Shown here piece after piece: positions 1-8,102 of a DNA stretch of 34,047 nt. The number at the start of each line of letters is the position of its first letter. The stretch's first letter is position 1. Source of the stretch: Verrucomicrobia bacterium SCGC AAA164-E04 (GTDB taxonomy: Bacteria; Verrucomicrobiota; Verrucomicrobiia; Limisphaerales; AAA164-E04); the NCBI GenBank assembly GCA_000383715.1, contig KB911978.1:1-34047 (forward strand), in the 5' to 3' direction. The notes beneath the pieces were generated by a model that saw only the letters and a list, made by a program, of their open reading frames with translations, ran no database searches and was not told where the DNA came from. Position numbers and translations under genes: made by a program.

Positions 1-878
1 TCGACAAACAGCAGTCGTTTGAAGAATGACTTCAAATTACTTTGGCTGTTTAACTCCTCCCAGAAACCTCTGAAGGCAACTGGATCAATAAACTGTTCAT
101 TTCCGTCCAGACTGAACGCGAAATCGGTGGGTGCATTTGTATCGAGAACCTTCGATATGTTGGCAAGTCGTTCTGAATCGATCCTTATATCGCCGCAGAT
201 CTTTACTTTAAAATGCTTCAGTCCATAGGTGTTTGTGCATTCTTCAAGTGACTGGGGCAGTCCGTCACTCAAATGTTCTTCATCTGGGATGTCCGTATGG
301 GTCAAGGGATCCGATAACCCAATCGTATGTCGGGCGATCACGCGGTCCAGAGGTTTTTTCCGTAGGAATGGAGTGGGGACTTTGAGTTTGAGATCAGGGT
401 TGAGATCCTCGAAGCGTATGCCGAATCGATTGTCTTTCAGTGCCTCGTGAAAAGGAATGTTCAGGTGTCGGCACAGCGCGTCGATCAAGGCGCGTTCGAT
501 CAGAGAGGATCCAAAATGGGTCAGCAGGGGGGGGAGGCCTTGTGCGCGTCCCCACATTGCCTGTTCGTCATAGACCTGTTTCCAGCACGCATAGATTGAG
601 GGAGCTTCGCGATTCTGGCTTAGGGCGCAGGCATGATGGATCACCGAACGAAGCTCATGGAGCTCTGAGGCAGGTTCCTGCTGGGGATCTTTTTTAAACC
701 ACTTTGGAGGGAGGAGGTCTGAAGCAATGCCCGGGGCACTCCTGCCGTCTATTTCACAATCAATCTCCACAAAACACAGGGGAAATGCCGTCATGGTGGC
801 AATGCCGTATTTGAAAGGCATGCGTGTTTTCAGGTCGACCGTGTGGCATCGGGCTGCATGTACTCTTATTTTGCTCAA
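1..878 (-). CDS. Enolase-superfamily enzyme (mandelate racemase/muconate-lactonizing type), 3' part missing
   Basis: The first 292 residues are open without a stop up to the left window edge. The translation shows the barrel signature of the superfamily: a KVK motif at residues 224-226 (the KxK catalytic-base position) and DGNE at 258-261, where the Asp is the usual first metal ligand. The C-terminal barrel with the other metal ligands lies outside the window. Family members abstract a proton alpha to a carboxylate and act as sugar-acid dehydratases, dipeptide epimerases or o-succinylbenzoate synthases. I cannot choose among these from sequence, but the divergent neighbour resembles a uronate isomerase, so a sugar-acid substrate is a reasonable inference. 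The start is TTG at 878, chosen because a near-perfect SD (AGGAGGTGA) sits just upstream; the first in-frame ATG is at residue 20, inside the N-terminal capping domain. Confidence 0.8.
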   Translation of the reverse strand, partial: MSKIRVHAARCHTVDLKTRMPFKYGIATMTAFPLCFVEIDCEIDGRSAPGIASDLLPPKWFKKDPQQEPASELHELRSVIHHACALSQNREAPSIYACWKQVYDEQAMWGRAQGLPPLLTHFGSSLIERALIDALCRHLNIPFHEALKDNRFGIRFEDLNPDLKLKVPTPFLRKKPLDRVIARHTIGLSDPLTHTDIPDEEHLSDGLPQSLEECTNTYGLKHFKVKICGDIRIDSERLANISKVLDTNAPTDFAFSLDGNEQFIDPVAFRGFWEELNSQSNLKSFFKRLLFV

Positions 879-880
879 AG

Positions 881-890
881 GTCACCTCCT
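881..890 (-). promoter_or_regulatory. Strong Shine-Dalgarno site supporting a TTG start
   Basis: On the minus strand AGGAGGTGAC lies 2-3 bases before the TTG at 878, the best SD match I noticed in the window. It decides the start of the enolase-superfamily gene. The 56-base gap to the divergent gene at 935 must also hold both promoters; I see no convincing -35/-10 pair in it. Confidence 0.7.
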
Positions 891-934
891 TTGCCTTGCG
901 CATGTTTTATTGCTTTCATAGGGTTGCTTGTCTT

Positions 935-2194
935 ATGAGCATGACTAGCGAACAGATTTCATCAAGTCGAGCCCAGCTTCATGGAAAAGTGGAGCAAATA
1001 GTGCAATCCACTCCAGCCTTGGATATGCACACGCATTTGTATGATCCAGTATTTGGTGACCTTTTGCTCTATGGTATTGATGAACAACTCATTTATCACT
1101 ATCTCGTTGCCGAAGCGTTTCGTAGCACTGACATGCCCTATGAAAAATTTTGGCAATTAGACAAGCAAGAACAGGCTGATCACGTATGGAAAACCTTATT
1201 CATGGATCGCTCTCCATTGAGTGAGGCATGCCGAGGCGTTTTGACTTCACTCAATAAGCTTGGACTCGAAACCGGGGCGAATCAGCTTCCGGCCATACGT
1301 CAATGGTTTCGAGAACAACCGTTGGAAAGCTTTGTTTCCCAGTGCATGGATCTGGCTAATCTGCGTGCCATATGCATGACCAATTCGCCTTTTGATTCTC
1401 AGGAAAAAGCCATTTGGGATCAACACCCAACTCGCGACGAAAGGTTTCTCACTGGGCTTCGGCTTGATCCGCTCCTGCTTGACTGGAATAATGCTGGCAA
1501 GCATTTGAAGTCCTGGGGATATGAAGTTGACGAAAATTTAAGCGATGCGTCATGTCTGGAGATCATACGCTTCCTCAATGATTGGAAAGAAAAAATAAAC
1601 CCGCTTTATTTGATGGTTTCCCTTCCGCCAACCTTTGCTTATCCGGCTCATGATGCAACAAGCAAAATTTTGAAGGAAGCCGTGATTCCTTTCTGTCGCG
1701 ATTCCGGGCTTCCATTGGCATTGATGATAGGAGTGAAGCGCGCGGTGAACCCTGGCTTGCAGCTTGCCGGTGACGGATTGGGAAGGGCTGACCTGGTGGC
1801 ATTGGAAAACCTTTGCGCCGAGAACCTGGATGTGAAATTTCTGTGCACTGTGCTTTCCAGAGAGAATCAGCAGGAACTCTGTGTGATCGGGAGGAAATTC
1901 CGGAACCTGCACATCTTCGGGTGCTGGTGGTTTACGAATATTCCCTCGATCATTGATGAAATGACTCGTCTCAGAATGGAGCTTCTGGGAACGAGCTTTA
2001 CCGCTCAGCACTCGGACGCACGTGTATTGGATCAAGTTATTTACAAATGGGATCATTCTCGCCAGATCATGACCGATGTATTGACGGACAAATATACTGA
2101 CCTGACTCAAACAGGTTGGTCCCTGACAGATCAAGCGATCCAACGCGATGTGAATAATCTTCTGGGGGCCAGCTTCGAAGCATTTTGCCGCTAG
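935..2194 (+). CDS. Uronate isomerase-like amidohydrolase (UxaC/glucuronate isomerase family)
   Basis: A protein of 419 aa. A metal-binding HxH lies in DMHTH (His32 and His34). Near the C-terminus are GCWWFTNIP and a HSDAR segment with Asp361, matching the SWWF and TDSR elements of UxaC-type uronate isomerases. Known members convert glucuronate or galacturonate to fructuronate or tagaturonate in the cytoplasm. It is shorter than the roughly 470 aa of classical UxaC and diverges in the first loop, so the exact substrate is uncertain. The open frame extends to 824, but that extra stretch overlaps the divergent gene's start region; ATG at 935 (or 941) is more likely. Divergent transcription from the enolase-superfamily gene suggests a shared sugar-acid pathway and possibly a shared regulator site. 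Confidence 0.78.
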   Translation: MSMTSEQISSSRAQLHGKVEQIVQSTPALDMHTHLYDPVFGDLLLYGIDEQLIYHYLVAEAFRSTDMPYEKFWQLDKQEQADHVWKTLFMDRSPLSEACRGVLTSLNKLGLETGANQLPAIRQWFREQPLESFVSQCMDLANLRAICMTNSPFDSQEKAIWDQHPTRDERFLTGLRLDPLLLDWNNAGKHLKSWGYEVDENLSDASCLEIIRFLNDWKEKINPLYLMVSLPPTFAYPAHDATSKILKEAVIPFCRDSGLPLALMIGVKRAVNPGLQLAGDGLGRADLVALENLCAENLDVKFLCTVLSRENQQELCVIGRKFRNLHIFGCWWFTNIPSIIDEMTRLRMELLGTSFTAQHSDARVLDQVIYKWDHSRQIMTDVLTDKYTDLTQTGWSLTDQAIQRDVNNLLGASFEAFCR

Positions 2195-2256
2195 CTTTTA
2201 GTAGGTTTATTTACTTGAACGAAGATACAAATTTCTTAACGATACAGCAATCACTG

Positions 2257-3318
2257 ATGTCAACTGGTAAACCCATTTCCGATCCCTGTTCCCAAGATCA
2301 AGAGGACAATGCTTCTCTAGATCAGGATCATGCCGTACTGAGTGACGAGACAGATGTCACCTCAGCATTCAGAGAGGATACTGAAGAAGAATTTTCTGAG
2401 CTTGAGGTTGGCGACGATAAGGATAATTTTCAAAAAACCTCTGTTCCTCGAGATTCATCTGCTACCGAAGAATCCACGTCTCGCTCGCGGGAGCGTTATG
2501 ATGGCGACACCGCATTCAAGCTCTACTTGAGAGAAATCGGACAAGTCGCATTACTCAAACCTCATGAGGAAATTGAACTTGCCCTGCGTATCCAAAAAGG
2601 AGATGAGGAAGCTCGTGATCAAATGATCAAGGCAAATCTCAGGCTAGTGGTTAAAATAGCTCATGACTACGAAGGTCTTGGCTTGCCTTTGTTGGATCTT
2701 ATCAATGAAGGCAACATTGGTCTGATGAAGGCGGTTGAAAGATTTGATCCGACCAAAGGAAGCAAGTTGTCCACATACAGCGCTTGGTGGATCAAGCAAT
2801 CGATCAAACGATCACTAGCCAATCAGGCGAAAACGATTCGACTGCCAGTTCACTTGGTTGACAAGATATCAAAACTCAAGCGAACGGCATTGAAACTTCA
2901 GGAAGCCATCGGCAGGGAACCTACCGATGAAGAGCTGGCTGAAGAATTGGAGATGGATCCTGCGCGCGTTGCCAGGCTGCGAAGAGCCGCTATTCGCCCC
3001 GCTTCGCTGGATTCTCCCATTGGTGATGATCACAGCACGTTTGCTGAAATTATCAGTGATGAAAAGGCCCAGAATCCCTACAAGCACCTCGAAGACAAAA
3101 CGGTCACTGACATGCTGCATGATCTGGTCAAGACCCTGCCCCATCGCGAAGCCACTATTCTGGAGTATCGGTTCGGACTGGATGGTGGATTAGAACGTAC
3201 TCTTGAAGAAGTTGGGGAGCATTTTGGAGTGACTCGAGAACGCGTGAGGCAGATTCAAAATCTGGCACTTTCCAAAATGCGTAAGATGATTGAACACCTT
3301 GAATCTGTTCAAAAGTAA
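2257..3318 (+). CDS. RNA polymerase sigma-70 family factor (RpoD/RpoS group)
   Basis: A protein of 353 aa. After a Ser/Asp/Glu-rich low-complexity N-terminus (residues 1-80) the sigma core follows in order: region 1.2 (AFKLYLREIGQ, 86-96), region 2 with EGNIGLMKAVERFDP and STYSAWWIKQSI, region 3, and region 4 with a helix-turn-helix (TLEEVGEHFGVTRERVRQIQ) near the C-terminus. It directs core polymerase to -35/-10 promoters. It lacks the long non-conserved insert of proteobacterial RpoD, so it could be the primary sigma of this phylum or a group-2 alternative; sequence alone does not decide. The frame is open from a TTG at 2185 that overlaps the upstream gene by 10 bases; ATG at 2257 is preferred although its SD is weak. 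apt follows after 18 bases. Confidence 0.93.
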   Translation: MSTGKPISDPCSQDQEDNASLDQDHAVLSDETDVTSAFREDTEEEFSELEVGDDKDNFQKTSVPRDSSATEESTSRSRERYDGDTAFKLYLREIGQVALLKPHEEIELALRIQKGDEEARDQMIKANLRLVVKIAHDYEGLGLPLLDLINEGNIGLMKAVERFDPTKGSKLSTYSAWWIKQSIKRSLANQAKTIRLPVHLVDKISKLKRTALKLQEAIGREPTDEELAEELEMDPARVARLRRAAIRPASLDSPIGDDHSTFAEIISDEKAQNPYKHLEDKTVTDMLHDLVKTLPHREATILEYRFGLDGGLERTLEEVGEHFGVTRERVRQIQNLALSKMRKMIEHLESVQK

Positions 3319-3336
3319 CCTGGGATCACCTCATCC

Positions 3337-3864
3337 ATGAGCGTTTCAATTCAAGATCTAACGGAGTGTATTCGTAACGTGGCTGATTTCCCGAAGCCCG
3401 GAATACAGTTCAAAGATATCACGCCCGTTCTTGCTTCCCCCAAGCTTTTTCAAGGTGCCATTGATCATTTGACAGCCCCTTTCCAACCCGGCGATATTGA
3501 TGTTGTGGTTGGTGTAGATGCGCGAGGCTTTATCTTTGCAGCTGCGGCCGCCTTACATTTGAAGGCCGGATTTGTTCCTGTGCGAAAGCAGGGCAAGTTG
3601 CCTTTTGATACGCACGAAGAAAGTTATGATCTGGAATATGGCTCGAACACTTTAGCCATCCATACCGATGCGATCGCAAAAGGGAGTCGAACGCTGTTGG
3701 TTGACGATTTACTGGCCACAGGTGGAACCGCCGTGGCTGCATTGAATCTTCTAAGCAAATTGGAAGTTCAATTGGTTGAGGCAGCCTTTTTGATCGAATT
3801 GGAATTCTTGAAAGGGCGGGATCTACTTGGGAAGACTCCAACACGTTCGATCATTACTTACTGA
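3337..3864 (+). CDS. apt: Adenine phosphoribosyltransferase
   Basis: A protein of 175 aa, full length for the family. It condenses adenine with PRPP to give AMP (purine salvage, cytoplasm). The PRPP-binding motif of type I phosphoribosyltransferases is at residues 122-131 (VDDLLATGGT). The N-terminal DFPKPGIQFKDITP and the GVDARGF and VPVRKQGKLP segments are hallmarks of Apt. It sits 18 bases after the sigma factor and 2 bases before the DNA glycosylase, so co-transcription is likely. Confidence 0.97.
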   Translation: MSVSIQDLTECIRNVADFPKPGIQFKDITPVLASPKLFQGAIDHLTAPFQPGDIDVVVGVDARGFIFAAAAALHLKAGFVPVRKQGKLPFDTHEESYDLEYGSNTLAIHTDAIAKGSRTLLVDDLLATGGTAVAALNLLSKLEVQLVEAAFLIELEFLKGRDLLGKTPTRSIITY

Positions 3865-3866
3865 AG

Positions 3867-4772
3867 GTGATTACGCAGCGACGGGTTCAATTCGAAGATT
3901 CATATGATCTGAAAAGAACGATTGAGTCCGGGCAGGCTTTTCACTGGTTCCCATCCGGCGAAAGTTCCTGGGAAACGGCTTGGCGTGGTTTTTATGTAGG
4001 AGTGAAGCAAGTCTCTTCTTCTGAGATAGTCTTCGAGACAAACTCAACAGAAACGGATGCTCTCTCTCAAGTTGCTGATTATTTTCAGTGTCATATTGAT
4101 GTTTCATCCATCCTTCACACGTTTCCAAAGGATTCCTTAACGGAAAAAGCACTTGATCGTTGTTTGGGGTTGAGATTGCTCAGACAGGACCCTTGGCTTT
4201 GTCTGGCTTCATTCATTCTTTCATCAACCAAGCAGATTACTCAAATCAAAGAAATTGTCCGACTGATGTCCTTTCAATTGGGAGCGCCCATTCCATCTCG
4301 AGACATTCATCGAAGAGTCCACACCTTTCCTGAGCCACAAGACATTGTAAGAGCAGGGGAGTCGGCGGTAAGGAAGTGTAAAGCTGGTTTCAGGGCCAAG
4401 TATATTTACCGATGTGCACAGGAAATTGAATCAGGGCGTTTCGATCTTGAAGCCGTGAGGTTACTTTCTCTGGAGGAAGCAAGAGAGAACCTGACGTCAT
4501 TGCCTGGGGTAGGGCCAAAGATAGCAGATTGTGTGTTACTTTTTGCTTATGGATTTTCACGTGCATTCCCTATTGATGTTTGGGTTCAGAGAGTGCTGCA
4601 GGACTATTATTTAGGCGGCAAGAAGGTTTCACACCGTGAGATGCGCCAGTTCGTTGATGGCTATTTCGGTGCTAACGCCGGGTTTGCACAGCAGTATTTA
4701 TTTGATTATATTCGCAGTCTATCCAAATCGGATTGGGTGGCCCTGGTTGCGAGCAGTCCGTTTGGTAAGTGA
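3867..4772 (+). CDS. 8-oxoguanine DNA glycosylase/AP lyase, OGG1 type
   Basis: A protein of 301 aa starting at GTG, 2 bases after apt. An OGG_N domain comes first (GQAFHW, residues 22-27), then a HhH-GPD fold: LPGVGPKIADC with the Schiff-base lysine Lys218 and PIDVW with catalytic Asp237. The Lys-Asp spacing of 19 equals that of human OGG1 (Lys249/Asp268). The enzyme should excise oxidised guanine from DNA and nick the abasic site. This is the eukaryote-like OGG1 architecture rather than MutM/Fpg. The start codon has only a weak SD, consistent with translational coupling to apt. Confidence 0.9.
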   Translation: MITQRRVQFEDSYDLKRTIESGQAFHWFPSGESSWETAWRGFYVGVKQVSSSEIVFETNSTETDALSQVADYFQCHIDVSSILHTFPKDSLTEKALDRCLGLRLLRQDPWLCLASFILSSTKQITQIKEIVRLMSFQLGAPIPSRDIHRRVHTFPEPQDIVRAGESAVRKCKAGFRAKYIYRCAQEIESGRFDLEAVRLLSLEEARENLTSLPGVGPKIADCVLLFAYGFSRAFPIDVWVQRVLQDYYLGGKKVSHREMRQFVDGYFGANAGFAQQYLFDYIRSLSKSDWVALVASSPFGK

Positions 4773-4806
4773 GTAATCATTTTCAAGTTAAGCAATCATT
4801 CAGGTC

Positions 4807-5148
4807 ATGCCCCATACCATTATAGAAACGAAGTTCAATAATGAGGAATCCATTGGCTTTGTGATCAAGTCTCCTCCTGATTCCAATGCTTTCAAGAGAG
4901 GGATATTACTGATACGTGAAGCGCTGGATTCAGGGGCGGCTGTGTACGTCTACTTACTGGATGCTGCTGTCGAAGATCTCAGGGGAAACAGTTTTCAATC
5001 CCTTCAAAAACTTGGAGCTAAGGTTAGTGTATGTGCTCTTGCTTTGGATAAAAGAGGGATCGAATGCCCGGATTCGATGGTCCCATCTGGTCTGACTATG
5101 ATGTCAGATATAATGCTGCATTCAAATAGGATGTTTTTATTTAATTAA
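4807..5148 (+). CDS. DsrE-like small protein
   Basis: A protein of 113 aa. The pattern of a beta strand, a helix beginning around AFKRGILLIREALDSGAAVYVYLLDAAV, and a later KVSVCALALDKRGI matches DsrE/TusD-type proteins. The Cys in the last segment is at the position used to carry sulfane sulfur in TusD/DsrE. Family members relay sulfur or simply share the fold; there is no dsr or tus operon here, so the function is open. It is followed after 8 bases by another protein of similar fold, suggesting a heteromeric pair. Confidence 0.65.
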   Translation: MPHTIIETKFNNEESIGFVIKSPPDSNAFKRGILLIREALDSGAAVYVYLLDAAVEDLRGNSFQSLQKLGAKVSVCALALDKRGIECPDSMVPSGLTMMSDIMLHSNRMFLFN

Positions 5149-5156
5149 CATTTACA

Positions 5157-5558
5157 ATGAGTCAGCATACTTCAACAGATCACCGACTTGATCCAATTCC
5201 CCGATGCCTTGTTGTTATTTCAGGAGATCCGAGAAACGATGAAGCATCGTTGGAGGGGATGCGGTGCGCACTTGTTTTGGCTGCTGATTCAAGATGGAAG
5301 CTTACCATCGGATTTTGCGAAGATGCGCTAGGATTTGTTCGGGATCTATCAGGGAATCCATGCTCAGCGGAAGTATTTAGTCACCCCATATTGAAGCAAT
5401 GGAGTCAGTTGCCTGGAAAATGGTGTTATCTTTCACAGCCTCGGGCCGACGGTGAGATCGAACTTCCTGAGAGGGCACTGAGTGCCAGCGAGTGGCTGGA
5501 GATGGGAATCCTGCAATCGCATGTTTTTTACTTCGGAATCCAAGCCGATGGACAGTAA
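5157..5558 (+). CDS. Hypothetical protein, possibly DsrE/F-like
   Basis: A protein of 133 aa, not recognised with certainty. The start of the fold (CLVVISGDPRNDEASLEGMRCALVLA) looks like the first strand and helix of DsrE/DsrF proteins, with a second strand at WKLTIGFCEDALGFV and a C-terminal WLEMGILQSHVFYFGI like the end of TusC-type proteins. The Cys residues are not at an obvious sulfur-carrier position. The 8-base gap to the upstream DsrE-like gene supports a two-gene unit. The gene ends 4 bases before the convergent gene on the other strand. Confidence 0.55.
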   Translation: MSQHTSTDHRLDPIPRCLVVISGDPRNDEASLEGMRCALVLAADSRWKLTIGFCEDALGFVRDLSGNPCSAEVFSHPILKQWSQLPGKWCYLSQPRADGEIELPERALSASEWLEMGILQSHVFYFGIQADGQ

Positions 5559-5562
5559 TCTG

Positions 5563-6270
5563 CTACTCACGGCTATTCATGAGCTCGTCTATCGTTCCAC
5601 CCGAACCTATCAGGATAACTTTACTTTCCTGCACGGTGAATGAGCGAACGTGTTTGAACACGGCTGCGAATTCGCTGCCGAATACATCCTCACGAAGCAC
5701 GTTTTGGTCGATGAGTTTTGACTCTACATAGGATGGTAGGTCTTTGCCCTTAACAGTCACCTCCTTGAGGTAAAGTTCCAATTTTCCTCCACTGACCTTG
5801 GCAGTGACTCTTACATCTGCAATCAGGTATCTGCCACCCAGACTATCCATCTTTTCTAAAACTGGATGGGCCTGCTTCAAAAGTTCCGTTGGTATGCTGG
5901 CAATACCACTTAGAATGTCACTTTCTATGTTGAAGCGGATCATTTCTTTGACGCTGGTAAATCGAGATGAGTGCTCTAGTAAAGTATTGAGTTCAGGGGT
6001 TTCCAGTTCGAATGGTTCTGTGGGAATCCCCAGTTCGGCCCTTGTGAGAAATTTTTGGAAATCATTAAGAAGCCTTGCGATTTCATCATCGCTGAGACTG
6101 CTTGGTTCATAAAAGGCTGGCTGTTCATCGGTCATACCTTCTACCGCGTAGTTTGTGGCTAGCTTTGCACCAAAAAAGAGCAATACACCAGCCAGCATCA
6201 AGGCGCAAATGACTCCTAGACAGCCAAAACTCAGGCATCCTAATTTTGATTGGCGATTTTTTTTATTCAT
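5563..6270 (-). CDS. Single-TM anchored protein of unknown function (paralog 1)
   Basis: A protein of 235 aa from ATG at 6270; the frame is open to a TTG at 6306 but the ATG gives a compact N-terminus. Basic residues 1-9 lead into one hydrophobic segment (GCLSFGCLGVICALMLAGVLLFFGAKLA), then a non-cytoplasmic domain of about 190 aa. The protein is clearly paralogous to the next minus-strand gene: shared LFFG-K-A after the TM segment, a SLS-E acidic helix, an FxI strand, an IxxYVxSxTIKxKxLP-like strand and a C-terminal strand near VILIGSG. I recognise no catalytic motif. It could be a lipid-binding or envelope structural protein; this is not inferable further. Confidence 0.8.
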   Translation of the reverse strand: MNKKNRQSKLGCLSFGCLGVICALMLAGVLLFFGAKLATNYAVEGMTDEQPAFYEPSSLSDDEIARLLNDFQKFLTRAELGIPTEPFELETPELNTLLEHSSRFTSVKEMIRFNIESDILSGIASIPTELLKQAHPVLEKMDSLGGRYLIADVRVTAKVSGGKLELYLKEVTVKGKDLPSYVESKLIDQNVLREDVFGSEFAAVFKHVRSFTVQESKVILIGSGGTIDELMNSRE

Positions 6271-6645
6271 GATGTTGCTGAGTTCCAAGTAGATTGGGTA
6301 AGCCAAGTAATCTATGATTTTCGTTCAAATGAATACAATCTCTTTTTGCCATTGCAATGTGAGCGACTCATGTGAAAAGGGTTTCGTGAGCAAGCAATGC
6401 TTATGATTCAGATTGAGGGAAGAAACGAATTTTTGCCCTCATGGCTAATTGTCGTAGCCGACTACAAGGCCACCGTTTTGAACTATTGCATACAATAAGC
6501 TATTCCAGGCCGTTGCCTCAATAACAGGCGGAAGCAGAATCTCTGGAGGGGAATGAGCTGATTGCAAGACATGTTTAGAAATCTTATCTACCGAATGAAT
6601 GAGTATGCAGCAAGGCCGAAACAGCTAGGCTCATATTTTCATCCC
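6271..6645. other. 375-base gap between two paralogous minus-strand genes
   Basis: I read both strands and see no coding frame longer than a few dozen codons, no T-tailed hairpin and no repeat of note. It must contain the promoter of the gene starting at 6270. The length of the gap argues against a single operon for the two paralogs. Confidence 0.5.
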
Positions 6646-7305
6646 CTACCGGGTATTGCTGCCGGGTTTTGTGAAAATGATGTTTCCGTTTTGGATTTTT
6701 ATATCTTCCATATTTTTGAATCGATTTGCTAATGGGCCTGCTTCGAGTAAATTGCGATCTTGAATATTGGATAGGAGGCTTGCGGGTACTTGTTTGTTTT
6801 TGATAGTCATGCTTTTTACATAAGCACCCACTGACTTACTCAAGGAGCGGAATTCAATGACAGCGTCTGTGTTGATATATTTTCCCTGTAACATACCCTG
6901 AGGAACGTCAGGATACATTTTTTTGAAATCATCCATCGGCAAGCTTAACTGGGCCTTCATTTGACTACCCATAATTGTAAAGCGAACCTTGTCCCCAATA
7001 TCCGAGAATTCAGGGTCGTTGACTATAAGATGGTTGATTTCGTCACTATTCATTGCAAGAGAAAGGTCACCTCCTTGTCCGCTGAAAAAAGAATTAAACT
7101 TTTTTTCCAGAGTTGCGGACTCTTCAGGACTCAAGGTCGACTCTGAAAAAGCCGTAGGATTTTCATCAGCGAATTGCTCCATGGCATAGTCCAAAGCGTA
7201 TTTGCCGCCAAAGAAAAGAGCCAGGCCGATCACAATTAAAACAAGGAATGTGCCAAAGCACCCAAGTGCCATGTATTTTAAGTAGGAACGTACTCCACTG
7301 CTCAT
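6646..7305 (-). CDS. Single-TM anchored protein of unknown function (paralog 2)
   Basis: A protein of 219 aa. The ATG at 7305 has a plausible SD (AAAGG about 9 bases upstream). A short N-terminus is followed by one TM segment (residues 9-33, ending in LALFFGGKYA), then an exported domain rich in beta strands ending in GNIIFTKPG. Side-by-side reading with the gene at 5563-6270 shows the same order of elements and several shared residues, so the two arose by duplication. No signal-peptidase site is obvious, so it is probably membrane-anchored with the bulk outside the cytoplasm. Function unknown. Confidence 0.82.
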   Translation of the reverse strand: MSSGVRSYLKYMALGCFGTFLVLIVIGLALFFGGKYALDYAMEQFADENPTAFSESTLSPEESATLEKKFNSFFSGQGGDLSLAMNSDEINHLIVNDPEFSDIGDKVRFTIMGSQMKAQLSLPMDDFKKMYPDVPQGMLQGKYINTDAVIEFRSLSKSVGAYVKSMTIKNKQVPASLLSNIQDRNLLEAGPLANRFKNMEDIKIQNGNIIFTKPGSNTR

Positions 7306-7509
7306 TGTGGAACCTTTTCAGAAACTATATATGTAACCACCCGCAAACTTTAGTGAAACAGACATTCTTGTAAATCATTTTTAAAACCTCCATTTCCACC
7401 CGTAGTTCATTTTTCTTTTCACTTCTCTGTTGGGATGGATGATTGATGTCAGGAATGTCTGCAAATCAGCGCCACACCGCAATTGACAAATATAAGTTTT
7501 CGTAGATGA

Positions 7510-8067
7510 ATGGATCAGAACATGAAAACTCGAAGGTGGTATTATTTTTTCTGGTCATTAATTGTCTTTTCAGCTGTCGGTTGTGGTCAGGGGACTATGG
7601 TGACTACCGCGGCCCCGGATGACTCTGCGGCAGAACCGTCAGAACGCGTACTCCATATGGACCACGCGCAACCAAAGCTGACAACCCTCAAACTATATCT
7701 TGCTGACAAAACTGTCATAGCCGAAGTAGCCAAATCCATTACAGAAATTGCCACAGGGATGATGTTTCGAGAATCCATGGGTGAAAACGAAGGTATGTTG
7801 TTTGTGTTTGGACGTCCGCACCAGACATCTTTCTACATGAAGAACACCATTGTCCCACTGTCAGGAGCATATATAGATTCCGAAGGTAAGATTTTGGAGA
7901 TTCATAAAATGGAGCCGCACAATCAGGCGGGCATACCATCCAAAGAAGACAACATTCAATTCGTGCTGGAAATGAATCAAGGTTGGTTTGAAAAAAACGG
8001 TATCCATGTTGGGACACGTATGGTCACCGAGAGAGGGCCCTTGGCAAAAACCTTCTTTGGTCTTTGA
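7510..8067 (+). CDS. DUF192 family lipoprotein
   Basis: A protein of 185 aa. A basic N-terminus and hydrophobic stretch end in SAVGC with Cys25, a plausible lipobox, so it is likely lipid-anchored. A linker is followed by the DUF192 (COG1430) domain from about residue 58: GMMFRESMGENEGMLFVF, FYMKNTIVPL, AYIDSEGKILEIHKMEPH and a C-terminal FVLEMNQGWFEKNGIHVG, all typical of the family. The biochemical role of DUF192 is unknown. ATG at 7510 is used; ATG at 7522 is an alternative that gives a tidier signal peptide. nadE starts 36 bases downstream. Confidence 0.9.
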   Translation: MDQNMKTRRWYYFFWSLIVFSAVGCGQGTMVTTAAPDDSAAEPSERVLHMDHAQPKLTTLKLYLADKTVIAEVAKSITEIATGMMFRESMGENEGMLFVFGRPHQTSFYMKNTIVPLSGAYIDSEGKILEIHKMEPHNQAGIPSKEDNIQFVLEMNQGWFEKNGIHVGTRMVTERGPLAKTFFGL

Positions 8068-8102
8068 TCGATTCTTTTTTGATTAAGGATTCCGAACAGT
8101 CC

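Noticed and set aside
19..921. Several plus-strand open frames at the left edge
   Set aside because: They are antisense to the enolase-superfamily gene, whose minus-strand frame is continuous for 292 codons with KxK and DGNE motifs.
1550..2143. 197-aa open frame antisense to the uronate-isomerase-like gene
   Set aside because: Fully overlaps a gene with recognised motifs; no recognisable domain or SD.
6450..6480. Small inverted repeats such as GTCG-TAGC-CGAC in the gap between paralogs
   Set aside because: Stems of only 4 bases, expected by chance; no T tail or operator-like symmetry.
7485..7512. TTGACA as a -35 box for the DUF192 gene
   Set aside because: A -10 at normal spacing would fall on the start codon itself.
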